From IMG/VR virus record IMGVR_UViG_3300023184_000024, positions 124,001-188,000 of that record: a stretch of DNA of 64,000 nucleotides, one strand, 5' to 3'. The stretch comes from a virus. Within the stretch, counting starts at the first letter, position 1, and each line of letters starts with the position of its first letter. Made by a program: the position numbers and the translations under genes. This document shows, piece by piece, positions 30,629-40,548 of this stretch. The notes beneath the pieces were generated by a model. It worked only from the letters and a program-made list of their open reading frames with translations, was not told where the DNA came from and did not search any database.

Positions 30629-31809
30629 TAAGTTTTTGCTATGACAAGTTAGCACAACCCGACATTGGTTATCCAAATTTGGCACGGCACCAGGCGCAAC
30701 CCTATACAACAGGCTGGAGAGAATTTGACCATCATTGGCCAAGAACTACACCTCTTAGACTATTAATGTACTTGCGGCAAGCATCTATTCCATTTACGGT
30801 AGTTACTGTAAACTCTAATTCGGTTGCCGGCTCCTGGTATCCGATCGCACTGGCCTGGTTTGATTTTTCACTGGATTATTTTGAACTTTTAACACCAACT
30901 GTTCGCCAGTTGTTGTCTAATAAAGTTGTTAAAATTCTATTTTACTATCACGAAGGTGATAATCCAGTGCGCATCAAGCATCGGCTCGATGACCTTTGCC
31001 GGCAACATCAACTGCCCGATGACTGTTATTTTTTTGTTAGTGCAAATACTGCTGCCAGCAAATTAAAAAACTTTGCTTATTTTTCTGAACATGAATTCTT
31101 TTTTAGATATGTTAACCGCTATCAACAAGCAAAGTTTGTTGGCACTAGGTCTAAAATTTTTACTGCATTAAATAGAACTCATAAATGGTGGCGTGCCAGC
31201 TGTATGAGTGATTTATATTTTTCTGGGTTGCTCGAAAACAGCACATGGAGTTATAACACCGATTGTACCATCAACGACAACGAGGACGACAACCCGCTTG
31301 AACTGGATTCAGTAGATAGGTGGAGAGATAATGTACATAATTTTATAAATCAAGGTCCATATACCTGCGACAATTATACCAGCGCCAGTCACAACGATCA
31401 TCATGACGTCAACGTTGAGTTATATCAAAGTTACTGTCATATTGTGCTTGAAACACACTTTGATGCTGACCAAAGCCAAGGAACGTTTATAACAGAAAAA
31501 ACCTGGAAGGTAATTAAATATGGGCAACCATTTGTTATAATTGGTCCTGTTGGTAGTCTTCAATCCTTGCGTGATTCAGGCTATCGCGTGTTTGATCATG
31601 CAATTGACAACTCTTACGATGGCATAGTTGACAACACACAACGATGGTTTGCTGTTAAAAAAGCATTGACTGCTGTACAAAACTCCAACTTACCAAAATG
31701 GTTCGACACGTGTCAATCAGATATTCAACACAATCAACAATTATTTGATAGTCGTCTGTTTTTGCCATTAAATATCTTACTAGGACAAATAAATGAACAA
31801 CATAGTTAG
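30625..31809 (+). CDS. Glycosyltransferase-like protein, TEK-motif family (copy 2)
   Basis: A 394-residue protein coupled to the previous gene by an ATGA overlap. CHIVLETHFDADQSQ, then FITEKTWKVIKYGQPFVIIG and GSLQSLRDSGYRVFD, parallel copy 1 and the minus-strand copy at 40545. These may transfer successive sugars to one chain. Its TAG stop lies inside the amidinotransferase gene, overlapping by 17 bases; this is the one TAG stop I found in the window. Confidence 0.78.
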   Translation: MISFCYDKLAQPDIGYPNLARHQAQPYTTGWREFDHHWPRTTPLRLLMYLRQASIPFTVVTVNSNSVAGSWYPIALAWFDFSLDYFELLTPTVRQLLSNKVVKILFYYHEGDNPVRIKHRLDDLCRQHQLPDDCYFFVSANTAASKLKNFAYFSEHEFFFRYVNRYQQAKFVGTRSKIFTALNRTHKWWRASCMSDLYFSGLLENSTWSYNTDCTINDNEDDNPLELDSVDRWRDNVHNFINQGPYTCDNYTSASHNDHHDVNVELYQSYCHIVLETHFDADQSQGTFITEKTWKVIKYGQPFVIIGPVGSLQSLRDSGYRVFDHAIDNSYDGIVDNTQRWFAVKKALTAVQNSNLPKWFDTCQSDIQHNQQLFDSRLFLPLNILLGQINEQHS

Positions 31810-32833
31810 CAGTTACACAAGTTGGCAACCATTAGAGGAAGTAATTGTTGGGCGGGTATACACTCCAGATTATTTTAGCTTTATTGATAATCCCAACGTT
31901 CGTTCACAATTGGGGCAAATACTTGAGGAATCAGCAGAGGACCTTGACAATTTGCAACGCACCATTGAGCAGTACGGTGCCAAGGTTCGTAGACCCGAAT
32001 TGCCTGATATTAACAAATTTCACAATAATCAAATTAGAGACCAAGGTGTTCCTATCCCGCCGTTGACTCCTAGAGACTGGCAAATTACCATGGGAGAAAA
32101 ATTACTGCGAGTATTAAACGTAGACGAAATGACTAACATTTGTCGGGAGTATGAAAATGCACAACCGGGGTGCGTAGTCTCGCCACATCAAAATAGATAT
32201 CAGCCTGATCATGTCATGGCCAATGCTGTGGCTAGTTGTATTGTGCGGGTCGGTACTGATGTGTTTTTTGACAACTCGGAATGGATGACAACTGATCAAA
32301 TGCATTGGATCAGGGACAATGTGCTGGATTCAAGATATCGTGTTCGCAGAGCAGTTACCAACGGTCACGGTGATGCTGTGTTTGCAATTTTAAAACCTGG
32401 TGTTATTATCAGCAGTATACACGATGCAGATATTAACTATAAACAAGATTTTCCTGGATGGGAAGTGTATAAAGTATGGGATCCAACTATCTGGGCTGCC
32501 ATGGAAATAGGCAAATTTAAATATGAAACCAGTCCTGGTGCATGGTACGTGCAAGGGCAAACTCCTTCGCCCGAGTTCACTGACTTTGTCAACACTTACT
32601 TGACCAAGTGGACTGGATTTGTTGCCGAAACAGTGTTTGATGTCAACTGTTTGGTGCTCGATGAGTCACATGTGATTTTCAGTAGCTACAATCAAGGTGT
32701 GTTTGATTTTTGCAGAAAACACAAAATTGAACCTATTATATCTGAACTTCGACACAAGTATTTTTGGGACGGTGGTATCAGTTGTTGTACCCAGGACGTT
32801 CGACGTCGTGGTGGATTAGAAACTTATCTCTAA
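31793..32833 (+). CDS. Amidinotransferase (guanidino-modifying enzyme superfamily)
   Basis: A 346-residue protein. The start SSYTSWQPLEEVIVGRV, the central NGHGDAVF holding catalytic His and Asp, and the C-terminal GGISCCTQDVRR with the catalytic Cys identify an arginine:glycine amidinotransferase-like enzyme. The family moves an amidino group from arginine to an amine, or hydrolyses guanidines. With sugar aminotransferase and glycosyltransferase neighbours, it could make a guanidino-sugar, as in streptomycin pathways; this is inference. Its stop is two bases from the convergent carbamoyltransferase stop. Confidence 0.92.
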   Translation: MNNIVSSYTSWQPLEEVIVGRVYTPDYFSFIDNPNVRSQLGQILEESAEDLDNLQRTIEQYGAKVRRPELPDINKFHNNQIRDQGVPIPPLTPRDWQITMGEKLLRVLNVDEMTNICREYENAQPGCVVSPHQNRYQPDHVMANAVASCIVRVGTDVFFDNSEWMTTDQMHWIRDNVLDSRYRVRRAVTNGHGDAVFAILKPGVIISSIHDADINYKQDFPGWEVYKVWDPTIWAAMEIGKFKYETSPGAWYVQGQTPSPEFTDFVNTYLTKWTGFVAETVFDVNCLVLDESHVIFSSYNQGVFDFCRKHKIEPIISELRHKYFWDGGISCCTQDVRRRGGLETYL

Positions 32834-32835
32834 TC

Positions 32836-34314
32836 TCATGAGCAAACCTTTACTCCATATAGTGCTTCAAAACGATCTGCGTCGTTGCGATCATTGACTA
32901 TGGGTTCGCCCCTAACATTCAAACTGGTGTTCAACAACATGGGACAACCGGTCTTTGCATACCAAGCTTCTAGTAGTTGTCTAATTCCACTTCCATCTCG
33001 CGGCACAGTCTGTACACGACTAGTGTTGTCAACATGACACACAGCAGGAAATAGGTCAGGATGCCGGCAACGAGCGATTGACTGCATGTACCTACTAGTA
33101 CCGAAGCCATGAGGCATATCAAAGTAATTGTCAACATGCTCTTCCAAAATGACTGGCGCAAATGGTCTGAATTTTTGTCTACGTTTGATTTCATTTACAC
33201 GATCCTTGATGTCTATGCCACGCGGGTCAGCGAGTAGACTGCGGTTACCCAACGCACGGGGTCCGAACTCGGCTCGACCACTAGCAACCCCAACAATCCC
33301 AGTATCCAATAGATGAGCCATTGCAGTGTGGACAGGATAAGGGCCAGTAATGTTGCGGCCCAAAAAAGCAGTGTGCCAATGTAAACGGCCACCGTGGGCA
33401 AGAGCGGCGGCGCCAAGACTAGAACCAGCATCGCCAGGACAAGGTAGTATCCAAATTTTTTCAAAATATTTTCCCAAATGTCTATTGGCCAGGCAATTTA
33501 GTGCAACCCCGCCCATGTATACAAGATTTGTGCTCCACCCAAAATTTCTTGCACGTTGCATGACGTTTTGAATTAGATCTTCAGTGATCAACTGTGCCGC
33601 ACATGCAATATCTTCGTTGGTGGCTGATTCTAAAAATGTCGAGTCAAACCCAACATGCAAATTGTTAGCAAATTCAATGTTTTCAAAATCCTTGATAACG
33701 TTTGTGGCCATACTGCGATACCATGTATCTTTGCCCCAGGCGGCCATGCCCATGGTGATGTATTCTTCGTCTAAGGGGTGTAACCCCACCCTGCTAGTAA
33801 TTGCACTGTAGAACAGTCCAATTGAATGCGGATAATTTTTTTGCCAAAGTTTACGATACTTTGCCATGCCTGTTTGATCATATTCTGCTCCCCAAATTGT
33901 TATAGTTTCCCATTCGCCAATGGCGTCAATTACAACCACCGTGGCTCGTTGATAGGGACTGGTTTGAAATCCAGCGGCTGCATGACTGAGATGATGATTG
34001 TAGTTGAGCACACGCTCAGGCTCAATTTGACCGCCCAGTTGTTTTTTTAATATTTGCTGTACAGTAAATTTGTCCCACTCAATGCCCTGTCCTGCATACC
34101 ATTGACGCAGTTGTTTCAGCCAAGGACGTTCGTAGTATGCAACCACATCTGGCCCATGTTCCAGCACATCATCCAACAGTCCTTGGCAAAAGTCAGGATC
34201 GTTTTTCTTTTTTGAGTAACGTTCTGAATGTCCAGCAAACAATATCTCCCCGTTGGGAGAAATCACAGTTGCGGCTGCATCATGGAATCCGGCACTGATA
34301 CCTAGTATATTCAT
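32836..34314 (-). CDS. NodU/TobZ-type carbamoyltransferase
   Basis: A 492-residue protein. The N-terminal Kae1-like domain starts MNILGISAGFHDAAATVI, with the metal-binding NHHLSHAAAGF and VVVIDAIGEWET. The C-terminal YrdC-like region includes GRAEFGPRALGNRSLLADPR. Such enzymes make carbamoyl-adenylate from carbamoyl phosphate and ATP and carbamoylate a hydroxyl of a sugar or antibiotic. Length is slightly below the usual 550-600. It is the last gene of the 15-gene minus-strand operon, coupled to the 33-residue gene before it by ATGA. Confidence 0.95.
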   Translation of the reverse strand: MNILGISAGFHDAAATVISPNGEILFAGHSERYSKKKNDPDFCQGLLDDVLEHGPDVVAYYERPWLKQLRQWYAGQGIEWDKFTVQQILKKQLGGQIEPERVLNYNHHLSHAAAGFQTSPYQRATVVVIDAIGEWETITIWGAEYDQTGMAKYRKLWQKNYPHSIGLFYSAITSRVGLHPLDEEYITMGMAAWGKDTWYRSMATNVIKDFENIEFANNLHVGFDSTFLESATNEDIACAAQLITEDLIQNVMQRARNFGWSTNLVYMGGVALNCLANRHLGKYFEKIWILPCPGDAGSSLGAAALAHGGRLHWHTAFLGRNITGPYPVHTAMAHLLDTGIVGVASGRAEFGPRALGNRSLLADPRGIDIKDRVNEIKRRQKFRPFAPVILEEHVDNYFDMPHGFGTSRYMQSIARCRHPDLFPAVCHVDNTSRVQTVPRDGSGIRQLLEAWYAKTGCPMLLNTSLNVRGEPIVNDRNDADRFEALYGVKVCS

Positions 34315-34412
34315 TTGTAGATAAATGGGTCTCGTTTGCGTAGTTCTTTGATTTTTCGACGATATTTAATTTCTAAAACTATTCTATTGTAAATTCTTAA
34401 AATCCATTTCAT
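34311..34412 (-). CDS. 33-residue basic phage peptide
   Basis: The frame MKWILRIYNRIVLEIKYRRK followed by IKELRKRDPFIYK is short, very basic and amphipathic. Both ends overlap neighbours as ATGA: its start lies in the stop of the 362-residue gene, and its stop lies in the start of the carbamoyltransferase gene. The ending KELRKRDPFIYK is one I associate with small conserved phage peptides. Function unknown; it may sit on a membrane surface. A peptide substrate for the radical SAM enzymes is a remote option: it has no Cys and no leader-core look. Confidence 0.8.
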   Translation of the reverse strand: MKWILRIYNRIVLEIKYRRKIKELRKRDPFIYK

Positions 34413-35497
34413 GTTGCATTCCTTGATTGGTAGTCATAGCCTGGCCGCATTTGATCAATTTGTTGTTGTTCGTAATCAGCATCACTCCAACAGTAGTTGT
34501 AAACTGCCTTGGTATCTTTTATTTCTACAGAGTATATATCTAAATGAGTACCGAGTATGTTCCAAATATCTTGATAATTTTCGGTGCCAAAGCTCTGTTT
34601 AAGATTTACTTGTCCCACTGGCAAATGCCCTAGGCTCAATTTGGGATCTTGAGGGTCTAACCCATTATTGCTCAACCATTCCCGAAATGAACCAATTGTT
34701 TTGTCGTGCCAAGGATGCTTGCCGCCCAGAGTAATATCATTGCCCCACTCTATATCAAACTCGCCCGAGTAATATTCTAAATGCGTGATAGCTTCGCACA
34801 CTGTGGCTGTAAGTTCTGGAGCGCCTTCGTCTCTAAACACCTCCATCAGAGTTTTACCAATCTGTGCCCAGTGCATGTACACGCCGCCAAACACACGATC
34901 ATATCCGTTGGAGACAAAGCCTTGGCGATGTTCATCTTCTAGCTTGTATCGAGGAGCATTAATCCAAGTAGTAATCTGACTTGGACGCAACCAGTATGGA
35001 TTTGTTTCTGCTTTGCGTAAACCCAATATTAGATTTTCTGCTTCGTGACAAATTAAATTTAACTGTCGTATAGCATACTTGGTTGCATAGTCAGCTCGTT
35101 GATAATACACACTTAGATTTCCTACTGTGCCTTGCAGTACCTCAAAATGGTTGTGTAGTTTATTAAACAACTCGTGATTTACCCCATTGGGACTATGGTC
35201 TGTGGCAAGCACATTGGTTGTTGTAAATACTTCATCAATTTGATATCCCGATAGGTTGGTATTAATTGTGCTGATATGACGGTTAAGCTCGTTACACAAA
35301 TATTCAATGTCACGGGCAGTCTTAGGAAATCCCATAAAACAAAAGTTTTTTTCTAATAAGTTTCCTGAATTCAATAACTTCTTGAGTGCAACTACCCAGT
35401 CAACTGCCAATTGATGATCCTGCACATCAATGACATAATCTACTGTGTCATTTTTATGCAAAGGGTTGCGTAAAATAATTTTAACCTGGGATTTCAT
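34409..35497 (-). CDS. Hypothetical 362-residue protein
   Basis: No recognised domain. The N-terminus (VKIILRNPLHKNDTVDYVID, then LAVDWVVALKKLL) and the late segment KLSLGHLPVGQVNL share a layout with the 268-residue protein at 4618, so the two may be distant paralogues. The central part is helical with paired His and Glu residues (FNKLHNHFEVLQG and LNLICHEAENLILGL), which could bind a metal. It overlaps the radical SAM gene upstream by 17 bases and is likely a partner in the same pathway. Confidence 0.78.
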   Translation of the reverse strand: MKSQVKIILRNPLHKNDTVDYVIDVQDHQLAVDWVVALKKLLNSGNLLEKNFCFMGFPKTARDIEYLCNELNRHISTINTNLSGYQIDEVFTTTNVLATDHSPNGVNHELFNKLHNHFEVLQGTVGNLSVYYQRADYATKYAIRQLNLICHEAENLILGLRKAETNPYWLRPSQITTWINAPRYKLEDEHRQGFVSNGYDRVFGGVYMHWAQIGKTLMEVFRDEGAPELTATVCEAITHLEYYSGEFDIEWGNDITLGGKHPWHDKTIGSFREWLSNNGLDPQDPKLSLGHLPVGQVNLKQSFGTENYQDIWNILGTHLDIYSVEIKDTKAVYNYCWSDADYEQQQIDQMRPGYDYQSRNAT

Positions 35498-36776
35498 TCC
35501 ACCACCTTGTTACTTCTTCACGGCCGGACAATATTTGTTGCATGCTGGTTGCACTTGTTCTTATGTTTTCTAATCTCAACACTCGCTGTTTTCCGCGAAC
35601 AAGTGCATCCTGATACCGGTCTGGCCATTGTTCTGCAAAGGTAGGACGATTTTTTAATTGTAGTAGAACATCACGCATGGCACCTGTAGAGCGTCCTGCT
35701 AATTCGTCAACCCAGGGATCTAATAACTCTCGAGGTAGAGCTAATGGGCTCATTACTACATCTGGAGTAAAACTAAAAATCACTTTGGCCAACAATTCTA
35801 CATTGTAGTCACGAGCCAACTCTTGAATAGCATCTACTTCAAACATGCCTGGCAATGTCAGTGTAAAGTCTAATCGCATTTGTCTACGATTCTTCTGGTA
35901 CTTTAATCCTTGCTCAAAGTTGTCACAGAACTGTTTGTAATCAAGTCCTGTTCGGATGTATTCTCCTGTGGTTCCTGTTCCGTCGAGGCTGGCGCAAATT
36001 TGCCAATCTCGAACATTAGATAAAATATCACGATATAGATTACTACCCCGAAAATCAACGCGACTAAGATTGGTGTTATACCTTGCATATACTTGTCCTC
36101 CATCCCCTAATTCAATTATACGTTTCATGTATCTCCAGTGTTGCTCGTACATCAAAGGCTCGCCGCCTACCCAATATACTTCTTCCACTCGATGTTGCTC
36201 TACAGCTAGAGCGAACTCTGCTTCAATTTGTTGGTCCTGAAATTGGCTTATTTCTGCTCGAACTTCAGGCCTCATCCATGTGTTTTTAGGGTTGCCCCAA
36301 TCAATCATGTCATGTTGTCGCTGTTCGCTTTCCCATGCACTACTTAACATATCGCCACATGTGCGACATTTAAAATTGCAAAGATTACTAAAACGATAAT
36401 CCCAACTCACCGGTTTCATTGTTGTGGTGCCATCTTCTGTGGTTGAATCGACTACCTCATCCCACTTGTGTTTAAACAAATGCCAGAAATATGTACGGTA
36501 AACATCAGTATTCAGCAACTTGTTGTTGCAGACGTCACACTCGGGCAATGTATCTCCGTTTAACATGCGTCGACGCACACTTCGCATATGGTCACTGTTC
36601 CAATGCTGATCTAGGGTGATGGGTATATACTTACCAGTGCCCGCTGTTGTGTCAATGTACTGTTGAAAATTCTGGGCGGGTTCTCTGCTGGCGCAACACA
36701 TCCTGCGCTCAGTTTGCGGGCTCAAGTATGTGTGCGTCCAAGGCGCCATGCAAAAATTATTCGGTGGCGAGATCAT
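35481..36776 (-). CDS. Twitch-type radical SAM protein 1
   Basis: A 431-residue protein. N-terminal cysteines C9, C27-C28 and C80/C83 (CMAPW, RRMCCAS, ECDVC) form an auxiliary-cluster block of the twitch/SPASM type. The radical SAM motif C133-x3-C137-x2-C140 (CNFKCRTC) and the barrel motif VGGEPLMYEQHW (GGEP) follow, then SLDGTGTTGEYIRTGLDY. The layout matches three neighbours here. Substrate unknown; these enzymes usually modify peptides or sugars. Overlaps both neighbours. Confidence 0.92.
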   Translation of the reverse strand: MISPPNNFCMAPWTHTYLSPQTERRMCCASREPAQNFQQYIDTTAGTGKYIPITLDQHWNSDHMRSVRRRMLNGDTLPECDVCNNKLLNTDVYRTYFWHLFKHKWDEVVDSTTEDGTTTMKPVSWDYRFSNLCNFKCRTCGDMLSSAWESEQRQHDMIDWGNPKNTWMRPEVRAEISQFQDQQIEAEFALAVEQHRVEEVYWVGGEPLMYEQHWRYMKRIIELGDGGQVYARYNTNLSRVDFRGSNLYRDILSNVRDWQICASLDGTGTTGEYIRTGLDYKQFCDNFEQGLKYQKNRRQMRLDFTLTLPGMFEVDAIQELARDYNVELLAKVIFSFTPDVVMSPLALPRELLDPWVDELAGRSTGAMRDVLLQLKNRPTFAEQWPDRYQDALVRGKQRVLRLENIRTSATSMQQILSGREEVTRWWNEIPG

Positions 36777-37980
36777 AGTCTAGCAGGGTTGCCAATTCGG
36801 GCGCCACAGTTTTTAAATTTTGAGATCTACGAACATCAAGATGTTTAATTTGGCTTTTGGTCATGAAGCCATCTGTGCTGGCTCCATTGTTCATGAAATC
36901 AATGATTCGATCAAATTCGGTTTGAAATTTTGCAGGAATTTCAGCGTTTTGTAAATGTTGAGTGATGACTTTCTTGGCAGTGTCGGGTAGATTGGCAATA
37001 CTAAAATACCAAGCATCGTGCATCATATTCCAATACACAAAATTAAACGGTTTATGTTCCAACCACTGTGCCACTTGATCAATGTAGCGTACATTAAACA
37101 CATTCACCGTGGTGCATACCTGCAGTTGTATCGTCATGGGCAGGTAACGTTTTAATTCAAAAAACTTTTTAATATTTTCTTGTACTTCTGTCCATACAGC
37201 ATTACTGCGTTGGTATTCAAATCTTTCCCCAATGTCGTCGATGCTGAATGCTATTTCTACTGTTTTAAAATGCTGCCAAATGTCTGGACCTCTTTCAGGG
37301 AATATTGTACCATTGGTGTTGTAGTGTATTTCTACATTGCCTGCAATGCCTCTTTCAACAATGCGTTCCAACATGTCAAAATGCTCTTGTATCATAAACG
37401 GTTCGCCGCCTGTGAATTCAATATACTGTATGTGGTCGAGTACTTGATCAATTTCTGACCAAAATGTTTGGTTTTTTCTGGGCCAGGCACCTTTTCTAAG
37501 CATGATATAATGTTCGCTGGATTTTTTATCTTCGTGTTCAGGAAGACTGTTGATTTCTTCTGAGGCAAACGTGCTTGAACTCCAGGAACCGCAAATGCGA
37601 CATTTTAGATTACAAATATTTCCCAGTTTGAGATCAAGAAATTGCAAAGGTTTTGATTCATCGGTCCATTCTTGATCAGGGATCACATGCTTTAATCGAT
37701 TGATAGTGTGCATTCGTTTACTAGTGCGACCGGCAGCTTCCTCTTTCCAGCACTTGCGACAAGTTTGCGGACGTTCGCCATCTAAGAACTGTTGTCTAAG
37801 TTTTTTCATAGACTGACTGTCTTGTATCTCTACAAAGCTTGCAGTGTTCAAATCAAACTTTTGTCCTTGATCATTGCGAATTTCGTCGTCGGCCAGGCAA
37901 CATGGTCTCACTGTGCCTATTGGACTAGTCTCTAAACTTATCCAGGGCAATACACAGAATTTATCGTGTGGGATATTCAT
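36757..37980 (-). CDS. Twitch-type radical SAM protein 2
   Basis: A 407-residue protein with N-terminal cysteines C9, C27-C28, C74 and C77 (CVLPWISLE, RPCCLA, CRKC), core C123-x3-C127-x2-C130 (CNLKCRIC) and GGEPFMIQEHFD. Near the end it is more helical than its relatives. It ends with an LDVRRSQNLK segment. It overlaps the next gene by 20 bases and the previous by four. Confidence 0.92.
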   Translation of the reverse strand: MNIPHDKFCVLPWISLETSPIGTVRPCCLADDEIRNDQGQKFDLNTASFVEIQDSQSMKKLRQQFLDGERPQTCRKCWKEEAAGRTSKRMHTINRLKHVIPDQEWTDESKPLQFLDLKLGNICNLKCRICGSWSSSTFASEEINSLPEHEDKKSSEHYIMLRKGAWPRKNQTFWSEIDQVLDHIQYIEFTGGEPFMIQEHFDMLERIVERGIAGNVEIHYNTNGTIFPERGPDIWQHFKTVEIAFSIDDIGERFEYQRSNAVWTEVQENIKKFFELKRYLPMTIQLQVCTTVNVFNVRYIDQVAQWLEHKPFNFVYWNMMHDAWYFSIANLPDTAKKVITQHLQNAEIPAKFQTEFDRIIDFMNNGASTDGFMTKSQIKHLDVRRSQNLKTVAPELATLLDYDLATE

Positions 37981-39239
37981 AACAGTGCCTTTAACTCGGG
38001 TATTACATTACTCCAAGACTCATTTCTAATGCTATCTAACTCATGCGTTTTGCGCCAGAACGTGTCGATTAAATGAGTGTTGTCTGTGGTGTTCATGAAA
38101 GTAATAGCACTTTCAAATCCTGTGGTAGCACGGTGCAACGGATCTTGATCACGCAACCATTCCAAATGTTGCTCATATTTTTCTTGTATACGAGCTTTGT
38201 ATTCTGCTGGTGCAATGTCTATTCTATAGTGTGCAGGATCTTGCAAGATGTTTACATTTAAATCCTGTGCTCGAATAAGACCTTGATCAACCCAGGCACG
38301 ATGGAAGTCGGGCAAATGCAACGCATTCATTATGCTTAATGTAGGACTGATATAAAAGTCCACGTTGGGGCAAATGGCCATCATATCTCGACGATTTTGT
38401 TGTACCACAGCCCAGTCTGTACCTTTGCGTATGTACTCTCCACGAACACCCATATCATCTAAACTGGCGCCAACTGCAACAGACTGGAACTGTTTCCAAT
38501 ACTCAAATACACTACGTCCTTTTAAGTCTGTGTGAGTGAAGTTTGTGTTGTATATTAAGCGCACATCAAATCGTCGGCGGCGAACCAATTCATCTAGGAT
38601 ACGATAATGCTCTTCCATTAACAATGGCTCACCACCGGCAAAATAGATTTGTTCTACGTAGTCTAAATGCGGTTCTAGTTGTTGCCACATGTCCGTTTCT
38701 GTGCGGCCGGCATAGTTTAGCACAGTGTTGCGTTCTTTCCAATCGCCACCGGCCAGCTTGGCTTGGTCCTGGTACCATTGACTGCTAAAGATATGACCAC
38801 AGCTACGGCATTTTAAATTACACAAATTGCTGAAACGAATATCCCAATAAGTCATTTCAAAAGGATTGGTCTCTAGCTTTTTAATATGATGTCCGTGGTG
38901 CTTGTTGGCACTACGTCGACCACTAAAGAATCCCGACTCTTCTTGTTCATAACAACGTGTGCAGGCTGCATTGGGTGTTTCACTCAGCATGTCTGTGCGT
39001 AGTCGTTGCATGGGTTTGTCACGCCAGATTTCTTCAAGTGTGTTTGTTCTACAATTGCCCACTACACCGGGTTTCATTTCGGCATGGCAGCAAGGGTATG
39101 CCTCGCCCGTGGGGTAAGCATGTAAATGAATCCAGGGATAGATACAAAATGTTTTTGAGTCTTGTAACAAGAACTGTTCACGCTGTGTTAGTTCTACTGG
39201 TTTCACTAAGTCAGTTGAATTATAGTTATAATCTGCCAT
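37977..39239 (-). CDS. Twitch-type radical SAM protein 3
   Basis: A 420-residue protein. Auxiliary block C32, C50-C51, C93 and C96 (CIYPWIHLHAYP, YPCCHAE, CTRC), core C140-x3-C144-x2-C147 (CNLKCRSC), GGEPLLMEEHYRI and SLDDMGVRGEYIRKGTDW. It is closest in form to protein 1. An extra ~23 residues precede the first cysteine. Coupled by ATGA to the following gene. Confidence 0.92.
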   Translation of the reverse strand: MADYNYNSTDLVKPVELTQREQFLLQDSKTFCIYPWIHLHAYPTGEAYPCCHAEMKPGVVGNCRTNTLEEIWRDKPMQRLRTDMLSETPNAACTRCYEQEESGFFSGRRSANKHHGHHIKKLETNPFEMTYWDIRFSNLCNLKCRSCGHIFSSQWYQDQAKLAGGDWKERNTVLNYAGRTETDMWQQLEPHLDYVEQIYFAGGEPLLMEEHYRILDELVRRRRFDVRLIYNTNFTHTDLKGRSVFEYWKQFQSVAVGASLDDMGVRGEYIRKGTDWAVVQQNRRDMMAICPNVDFYISPTLSIMNALHLPDFHRAWVDQGLIRAQDLNVNILQDPAHYRIDIAPAEYKARIQEKYEQHLEWLRDQDPLHRATTGFESAITFMNTTDNTHLIDTFWRKTHELDSIRNESWSNVIPELKALL

Positions 39240-40548
39240 ACCACTCTTTTAAATTAGGGAACGTTTCATTAAAATTTTTATATCGTCGAGCATCGTACTG
39301 CAAATGGAACTCTTTAAAATCATGCAACAATGTTGGCATGTCAAATGTTTCACTGTGCGGAGTTTTTACAACGTCCAAGTAATCAATTAATCTTTGTGTG
39401 TGATTTATTTCGTGCTCGTGCAAGTAACTGTGGTCTTTGTGTCGCATTAACCACTCAGTCAGATTCTGTTTGTAATGTTCTCGCAAATCCTCACTCAGTA
39501 CTAAAGCACTCTGAAAGCTGGGAAAACGCAAGATGTTTAATGTAAAATTAAGGTACTCACGACCGTATTGTTTTTTCCAAGCAACTAATTGATCTAAATG
39601 GTCAGACAAGCTGTCCAAGCACAAGGCATTAATGGTGCACATACAATGAACTACTATACCTGCATCCAATAGTTTTAACACATTGTTGCACCAAGCACGG
39701 TAATCCAACCCGTCACGGATGTATTCGGCTTGGCTTCCTGTGGCTTCCATGGAAGTGTAGATTTCAACTTGTAAGCCCTTGGTGCTGGCCAACAGTCGAT
39801 CTACATCTACGTCTGCTCCTAGATTTGAATTAATAGCCAGGCGTGTATTAGTTCGCCCAGGGTTGTTTTTAAACCAATCAATCAGTTTCCAGGTGTAGCC
39901 ACTCATTAGCGGCTCTCCGCCGGTGATTCTTAGTTCTTGTAGTGTTCTGTGGAGGTCTGATTCCCACCATTCAAAGAACGCTTCCACGTACGGATTAGTT
40001 TCACCGAATTTATACAATTGAGCACTATTATGCTCGTGAGTAAAATGGTTACGACCGTCTGACTCCAGTTTAAGGTAAGGTCCGTTCTTTTTAATGTCGT
40101 TGACCCATGTACTACTAAAAGCAGGATTGCAATAACTGCAAGCAAACTGGCAAGTTCTATCAAACGCAATTTCCAAGGTGCGGAGATCAACGTCTTGGTC
40201 AACAGGAGTGTTATATGCTTCATTCAAGGCCTTTATAGGATAAATTTTACTTTTGTACACACGGTCACTGACAGCATTGGTGTCCATGTCTTCAATTTTC
40301 CAGCAGTATTCGCAACCAGGTGGACGTTCGCCAGCTAGCATCTGGCGCCGGTCTTCTTTCTTTTGTGCTGTATTATGTATTGCTTTGGGATTGGTTTTGA
40401 ACTCAGCACCAATGGTGTGTGCAGGAGGATGATGGCAACTGGTTGTTTGTCCTGAACCTAACCATATAGTAGCATTATACCATTTGGCCGCACAAAAGCT
40501 TGAACTTTTAGTGTCTAATATTTGCGTTTTAAAGTCGCGATCGTTCAC
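39226..40548 (-). CDS. Twitch-type radical SAM protein 4
   Basis: A 440-residue protein with a different auxiliary block: C19, C38 then C79/C82 (CAAKWYNATIWL, SCHHPPAHT, CEYCW). The single Cys followed by HHPPAH replaces the CC pair of proteins 1-3, and the same CYHPPLH form occurs in the fused protein at 41671. The core is C133-x3-C137-x2-C140 (CQFACSYC), then GGEPLMSGYTWKL and SMEATGSQAEYIRDGLDY. It and the fused protein form a second subfamily. Confidence 0.92.
   Translation of the reverse strand: MNDRDFKTQILDTKSSSFCAAKWYNATIWLGSGQTTSCHHPPAHTIGAEFKTNPKAIHNTAQKKEDRRQMLAGERPPGCEYCWKIEDMDTNAVSDRVYKSKIYPIKALNEAYNTPVDQDVDLRTLEIAFDRTCQFACSYCNPAFSSTWVNDIKKNGPYLKLESDGRNHFTHEHNSAQLYKFGETNPYVEAFFEWWESDLHRTLQELRITGGEPLMSGYTWKLIDWFKNNPGRTNTRLAINSNLGADVDVDRLLASTKGLQVEIYTSMEATGSQAEYIRDGLDYRAWCNNVLKLLDAGIVVHCMCTINALCLDSLSDHLDQLVAWKKQYGREYLNFTLNILRFPSFQSALVLSEDLREHYKQNLTEWLMRHKDHSYLHEHEINHTQRLIDYLDVVKTPHSETFDMPTLLHDFKEFHLQYDARRYKNFNETFPNLKEWYGRL

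Noticed and set aside
34311-34412. RiPP precursor peptide for the radical SAM enzymes
   Set aside because: The only short peptide in the operon lacks Cys and a leader/core division, and looks like a widespread phage peptide instead. No other precursor was found in 32.8-47.8 kb.
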